Under the pieces are notes generated by a model. The model was not told the DNA's origin. It did not search any database and saw nothing but the letters and a program-made list of their open reading frames with translations. 64,000 nt of DNA from positions 124,001-188,000 of the forward strand of contig JAZGUH010000412.1 of NCBI GenBank assembly GCA_037893225.1, in the 5' to 3' direction. The DNA is from Hippasteria phrygiana (Eukaryota; Echinodermata; Asteroidea; Valvatida; Goniasteridae). Positions 59,054 through 64,000 of this stretch are shown one piece after another (position 1 is the first letter of the stretch; every line of letters starts with the position of its first letter). Position numbers and translations under genes: made by a program.

Positions 59054-62000
59054 TCTTCTTATTATTCTTTTTCTTCCTTTTGCTAGAACTTTCTTCTCCG
59101 GAGTTGTTTGACTACATGCAAACTCATATCGTTAATATCATTAATAGTCTTGTGGATTCTGTCTGGAATATTTAGGCCCCACGGAATATCTAAATTGCCT
59201 AAACGTTAAGACGTTTCAAAATCAATTAAGACATTCTTCGGAAAAAATAACATTGTCAATCAGTAAAGCAATAATCAGAACATATTTACTGTCCACGCAT
59301 GAATATGGCTTCGAAAAAAAGTCGCATTGTGTTGAAAATGTAATCTTGGTTTGCTTTCACTGTGTACTTTCGTGATTTTTCTACGCGTGATGAATAAACT
59401 TCGTTTTATATATACATTTTAAAAAATTAAATGTATGGAACAGAGAAAGGGTCGTAACGTAGATAAGCCTACTCCGATGGCAGAAATCGTGCAGTAAACC
59501 TGACGAAAATACTTTCAAAACGAGGGAATATAAAATGACTTGTTTTGTGAACCACGTTCATTTTACGTCAATAGCTAAAGCCGGAGATCGTATCAGGGCT
59601 TATTTACTATTCAGAGCGACTGCTCAGCACAATTAAAAAGGCAAAACAACCTCTCTGTAGATTCAAAGAGAAGTTTTGTTTAATTCCTAAAAAAGAATCC
59701 GGTCCTTTTGTTCAGTTTTATTGCCTCCCGTGAAGAACGGTAAGGAACCCGTCTGCACGCGTGGGAACGGGGAAAATAATTTTGCGTCCTCCCTAAAACA
59801 TCTTGGACAGTTTTCCGGAACACGTAGGCTTGTCTAATTATATTTAGCCGACGCAAGACACGTGACGAGCCAGAAACCCAAATCCATTCGACTATTATTT
59901 TATCGTCGTAGTTGAATTTCCGCCACAGTATTTTGTGGCGCGCCGCGTACAAATGTCAGATTTTTTCAACTCTCGGTTTCCCTTTTTCAGACTCCTCTCC
60001 CATAGGGTTTGTGCACGTTTTTCTTCCACCAGGGCACTTGGGCACTTTGGTGAATCCGATCGACTTGAGACTTGGCACTTGGCACACAGGGGTCACGTGA
60101 CGTCATCTTAAAGGTGCATATCTTAAAGGTGCATTTTTGAAGGGCCCATATCTAGAGAAATGTACATCCGATTAATTTCAAAGTTGCTTAATTGGTCAAA
60201 CTTAGTACATGTGTGCATGTCCTATTGAAGATGACGAAAAATGTAATGACGTCATGATGACGTCATCATGTATCAGATTACAAGCAATTAAACATTTCTA
60301 TTTTTAATCATTGAAAATCGATATAAAATCAACCGTGAGAGACCCGAACTTGATTTTTGTGGGAATTGATAGTATAATTTAGGATCTTCATTTTTGATAA
60401 TTTGCGTCAAATCACGTGACCCTTCCTTCCGGTCGAAACCGGAAGTGCCTTATAATTTGAAAGTGGAAAAAGATTTGAACTTGCTTTCAGCGATGTTAGT
60501 CCTTGGCCAGGCTGAACTTTTCAAAATGTGAGCCGTGACGTCATAAAACATTCGAGCGCCCTCTAGCGGCAGGTTGAAAAATGTTCAAAATGAACTTTCA
60601 GTCGATGTGTGTGGCGAAGTTTGCGGTAATCACTTTATAATTGATATATACGATGACCTTCATGCAGGCAACACGTGTGCGAGGGCTCAGATTGATGACG
60701 TCATCAGACCGGAAGTTGCAATGAAAAGACCTTTAAACCTTAAAAAATAGATGAAAAATCAACCGTGACAGATATAATTCAGATTTTTGCTTCAGATGGC
60801 ACAGTTGACATAGCTCTCGAGCTTTGTGATAATGACGTCACGATGACGTCATCAAGTATCATATTACAAGCAATCAAAGATTTCTTGATTTAATGTTTGA
60901 AAATCAATATAAAATCAACCGAGAGAGATCTGATTTTGCTTTTTACGGGAATTGATGGAAAAATGCAGGGTCTTCATTTTTGATATTACGTGCAAAATCA
61001 CATGACCCTTCCTTCCGGTCGAAACCGGAAGTGCCTTATAATTTTAAAGTGGAAACAGATTTGAACTTGCTTTCAACGATGTTAGTCTTTGGCCAGGCTG
61101 AACTTTTCAAAAATGTGTGCGGTGACGTCATGAAATATTCGAGCGCCCTCTAGCGGCAGATTGAAAAATTTTCAAAATGAACTTTCAGTCGATGTGTATG
61201 GCGAAGTTTGCGGTAATCACTTTATACTTTATACATATGATGACCTTCATGCAGGCAACAGGTGTGCGAGGGCTCAGATTGATGACGTCATCAGACCGGA
61301 AGTTGCAATGAAAAGACCTTTAAACCTTAACAAATCGCTGAAAAATCAACCGCGACAGATATAATTCAGATTTTTGCTTCAGATGGCACAGTTGACATAG
61401 CTCTCGAGCTTTGTGATAATGACGTCACGATGACGTCATCAAGTATCAGATTACAAGCAATCAAAGATTTCTAGATTTAATGTTTGAAAATCAATATAAA
61501 ATCAACCGAGAGAAATCTGATTTTGCTTTTTACGGCAATTGATGGAATAATCAACGGTCTTCATTTTTGATATTACGTGCAAAATCACATGACCCTTCCT
61601 TCCGGTCCAAACCGGAAGTGCCTTATAATTTGAAAGTGGAAAAAGATGTGAACTTGCTTTCAACGATGTTAGTCTCTGGCTAGGTTGTACTTCACAAAAA
61701 AAATACCAGTACCGTCATAAATTGTTAGAGCGCCCTCTAGCGGCAGCCTGAAAAATGTTTAAAATGAATAATCCGTTGATGTGTGTTGCGAAGTTTGCTG
61801 AAATCACTTTATAATTGATATATATGATGACCTTCATGCAGGCAACATGTGTGCAAGGGCTCAGATTGATGACGTCATCAGACCGGAAGTTGTAATAAAA
61901 AGGCCTTTAAACATTAAAAAAAACGCTGAAAATCAACCGTAAAAGATATATGCCAGATTTTTGCTGCAGATAGAACAGTTCACATAGCTCTCGAGCTTTC

Positions 62001-63533
62001 TGGTAATGACGTGACGATGACGTCATTAAGTGTCAGATTACAAGCAATCAAAGATTTCTAGATTTAATCTTTGAAAATCAATATAAAATCAACAGAGAGG
62101 TATCTGAATTTGCTTTTTACGGGAATTGATAGAATAATCAAGGGTCTTCATTTTTTATATTACGTGGAAAATCACATGACCCTTCCTTCCTTGAAAATAA
62201 AGTAAAATTGTAATGTCCTTCTTCACGAGAAAGATGATTTTTTTCCCTACTTACCAATTATCAAAGAACATTTCTTTTTTGAACGAACAACACTTCAATC
62301 TGAAACATCTTCAGTTCTCCACAGTCAAGAAGCTTTTTGGAGGGCGACAGAATAAAATTGTCCGACTTTTCTATGCGTCCGGTGACCACTACAGAACTTG
62401 GAAGGAAAAGCCAGTTAACATTTTATAAGCGTTACCAGAGTGCGAAAATCAGATTCATGACGTCATCACACCGGCAGTAACAAAACACTTTTTGTACTTT
62501 GAACATTGCTGAAAAATTAACCGTGAGCGCTATAATCCAGATTTTTCCTTCAAATGACACAGTGAACGTAAAAGGCTTCTTATAATGACGTACCCATGAC
62601 GTCATCAGGTATCAAATTACAAAATCACGGTACCCTTCCTTCCGTTTGAAATCAAATTTGCTCGAAACTTCTTATCTCATGAACTACAGCACAAAATGCT
62701 TTCCCATTTGAAGATCACATTGATCTTACCTTGGTCTACACTTTTGGTTGGAAGTGTTTTTACTTCTTCAAGATCTTTCGGAAGTTCAAAGTTAAATTCT
62801 TATAGCATTAGATAATGGTTACAGAAACGACAACCTTGTTGCCACGTGCCTTCTTCGAGAGGTCTTAACTTTCTAATAATAGGTGTGGTTCACTGATCTC
62901 CATTATACATTATACTAGAGATCAGTGGTGTGCTGGTGTGTACAGATGTAATGACATCATGACGTCATCAAGGTCAAATTACATACAAAAACCACTCGAC
63001 AATTACAAATTGTTGAAATATCATATTCCATTAACTGCAACTCCCAAGGTTTTCAAAATTAGTGATGAAATACATCTACATGTACGTCTTCTCTCTTACA
63101 TAATCTAACTGACTTAAAAAACACACAAATACAATGCGTTTGTTTTAACAAACGTAATGTTTTTTTGTTATTTGACCTTTACTTCCAGAATTACCGTAAG
63201 TTAAAAGTAAAATTCTTATTACTTTACATATGTAGCAGATATGAGAGCCTGGTTAGCACCTGCGTTGTTATAGAGGTCATATTATCTTTCCATTATAGAT
63301 TATGATAGATTTGGTAATGTGCACAGGTGTAATGATGTCAGAAATGACGTCATCAAGGTCAAATGACAAAACTTCAAAAACGAACATTCCTTTGGAAACA
63401 ACATGTTTCATGAACTGCAGCACATAAGATTTTCACGATTGGTGATGGTATACAGGTGCATCTTTTCTCTTTTAATCGATACAAAAAACGCCCAACACCG
63501 TGCGTTTGTTATAACAAACGACATATATCTAGT
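59054..63533 (+). mobile_element. Terminal 5'-less element, with a ~1.07-kb internal replacement
   Basis: Starts TCTTCTTATTATTC like 37111. At 59131 it departs from the family after ACTCATATC and rejoins at about 60199 (CAAACTTAGTACATG). Units have marks at about 60553, 61139 and 61730. The 3' hairpin is 63503-63520 and CTAG is 63529-63532, followed by (ATT)n. It is most simply the right end of the outermost element A. Confidence 0.78.
59131..60198. other. ~1.07-kb unrelated segment inside the last Helentron-like copy
   Basis: It replaces five or so bases of the family sequence. It has no recognisable terminal repeats or target duplication. It includes a direct repeat (CTTAAAGGTGCAT at 60109 and 60123) and a TCACGTGACGTCATC word at 60092. 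The 90-codon minus-strand ORF at 59680-59952 has no recognisable domain. Confidence 0.6.
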
Positions 63534-63546
63534 TATTATTATTATA
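63534..63546 (+). repeat. (ATT)n microsatellite, right half of the composite's target
   Basis: TATTATTATTATA directly after the terminal CTAG-T, matching the ATT tract left of 29661. Confidence 0.85.
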
Positions 63547-64000
63547 GGTTTCCCGGCCGAATTCGGCAAAACAGCAGTCAAATTCATTAACGTGCATTCA
63601 TGTCAGAGCGATTTTTCTCAGTTTGTTGCTACCATGCTTCATTTTCAAACTTTGAGCCTTCAATTTCGTTTGCAGACATTTAATTGTGTACTTTCAGGCA
63701 TTCAATTTAATAATAGCTTCATTCAATTAGACCTTGCATACCCGTCATTAGTGCTGGGCGATACGACGATAAAATCGCGATGATGCAATATTCGCCGCCC
63801 AAAAATCGAAATCGGCTACATGTTTTTTAAAATCGAAAAATCAAGATATCGCCGATATCGTTTTTAAAATTGCCGATTTTTTTCGGAACCCCTTTTTTCC
63901 CTTAAATAATCGGTGATACTTTCTTTTTACCAGCAAATTCACTAAAATTAATTTCCTTGTAAGCGAAGTTCAAATCGAAGTGACATCATCCTTTTGAACT
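63547..64000 (+). mobile_element. Terminus of the GGTTTCCCGGCC TIR family; possible hAT-like end
   Basis: TATAGGTTTCCCGGCC matches the termini of the 22498-23365 element, but the interior differs and the right end is outside the window. At 63750 AGTGCTGGGCGATA begins an AT-rich segment with ATCG/CGAT words. From memory this resembles the start of hAT-type MITEs in aquatic animals. No gene. Confidence 0.5.

Larger units (their letters stand above)
29661..63533. mobile_element. 33.9-kb composite of Helentron-like non-autonomous elements
   Basis: Repeated architecture: a 5' hairpin TAGGTGTTGGGC...GCCCAACACCTA, a T-rich leader, CTTTCTTCTCCRGAGTTGTTTG, three to six ~588-bp satellite units, a unique 3' part, subterminal CCCAACACC (inverse of the 5' hairpin arm), a short 3' hairpin, then CTAG followed by T. 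Junctions CTAGT|TAGGTG show elements placed head to tail. CTAGT|TCTT and ATTAT|TAGGTG show one inside another. Subterminal inverted repeats, a 3' hairpin before a CTRR-type end, T-T target choice and internal tandem repeats are hallmarks of Helentrons and their HINE/DINE derivatives. No Rep/helicase, endonuclease or RPA-like gene is present in the window. Confidence 0.75.

Noticed and set aside
34150..61364. Recurrent 64-67-codon ORFs starting MKN(V/F)QNELSVDV in the satellite units
   Set aside because: They overlap the TGACGTCA and GCGCCCTCTAG region, are open only in some units, and are broken by ordinary substitutions in others. Similarity follows unit identity, not codon-level selection as far as I can see.
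29661..63533. CRISPR-like array
   Set aside because: Units are about 588 bp of nearly constant sequence, without short direct repeats separated by unique spacers, and the DNA is eukaryotic.

Overview
The window is eukaryotic, almost wholly repetitive DNA. It has no bacterial-type operons, no confident intact host gene, long homopolymer tracts, tRNA-derived SINE pieces, a Ty3/Gypsy retrotransposon, a RecQ-helicase pseudogene and tens of kilobases of nested non-coding repeats. The mix suggests a marine invertebrate, perhaps a deuterostome such as an echinoderm, hemichordate or lancelet. That placement is inference, because no single-copy gene fixes the taxon.

Layout. 1-2040: a near-perfect inverted repeat (arms about 0.9-1.1 kb, 43-nt loop at 915-957). 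Each arm carries one intact 96-residue basic ORF, preceded by a long GCTCATTT-type array. 2885-9458: a decayed Ty3/Gypsy element with gag, protease, RT, RNase H and integrase, a third ORF with two C2H2 zinc fingers, and a candidate 3' LTR. It is broken by stops, an RT deletion and a frameshifting deletion at a palindrome. 9459-10455: inverted arms enclosing a RecQ-like helicase fragment, itself hit by two 23-24 bp insertions that each have a perfect 8-bp target-site duplication. 10888-15078: GCGGATT and CCATGG/CCATGGTGTT minisatellites whose outer ends are inverted copies of one 13-mer. 16619-22409: a 1.5-kb non-coding unit, repeated in tandem and then inverted, with G-tracts. 22411-29636: a perfect 31-bp hairpin, a TIR element, SINE pieces, short non-autonomous DNA transposons, a 17/19-bp minisatellite, a 670-bp foldback element with a 9-bp duplication, and a GGGCGAC palindrome repeat.

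29661-63533 is one 33.9-kb composite sitting inside a single (ATT)n tract. Its members share a 5' hairpin (AGGTGTTGGGC...GCCCAACACCT), a matching subterminal inverted repeat at the 3' end, a 3' hairpin and a terminal CTAG-T. This is the architecture of non-autonomous Helitron/Helentron-like (HINE/DINE-type) elements. They lie head to tail, are nested in one another's T-rich 5' ends, and contain tandem ~588-bp satellite units dense in TGACGTCA, ACCGGAAGT and GCGCCCTCTAGCGGC. No Rep/helicase ORF is present. Many short ORFs here are chance translations of the satellite.

The genes do not form a pathway. The coherent story is successive invasion: retrotransposon, cut-and-paste elements, foldback elements and rolling-circle-like satellite carriers. 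The best candidate for something new is the self-nesting, CRE-rich Helentron-like composite. The micro-insertions and the zinc-finger third ORF of the Gypsy element come next.
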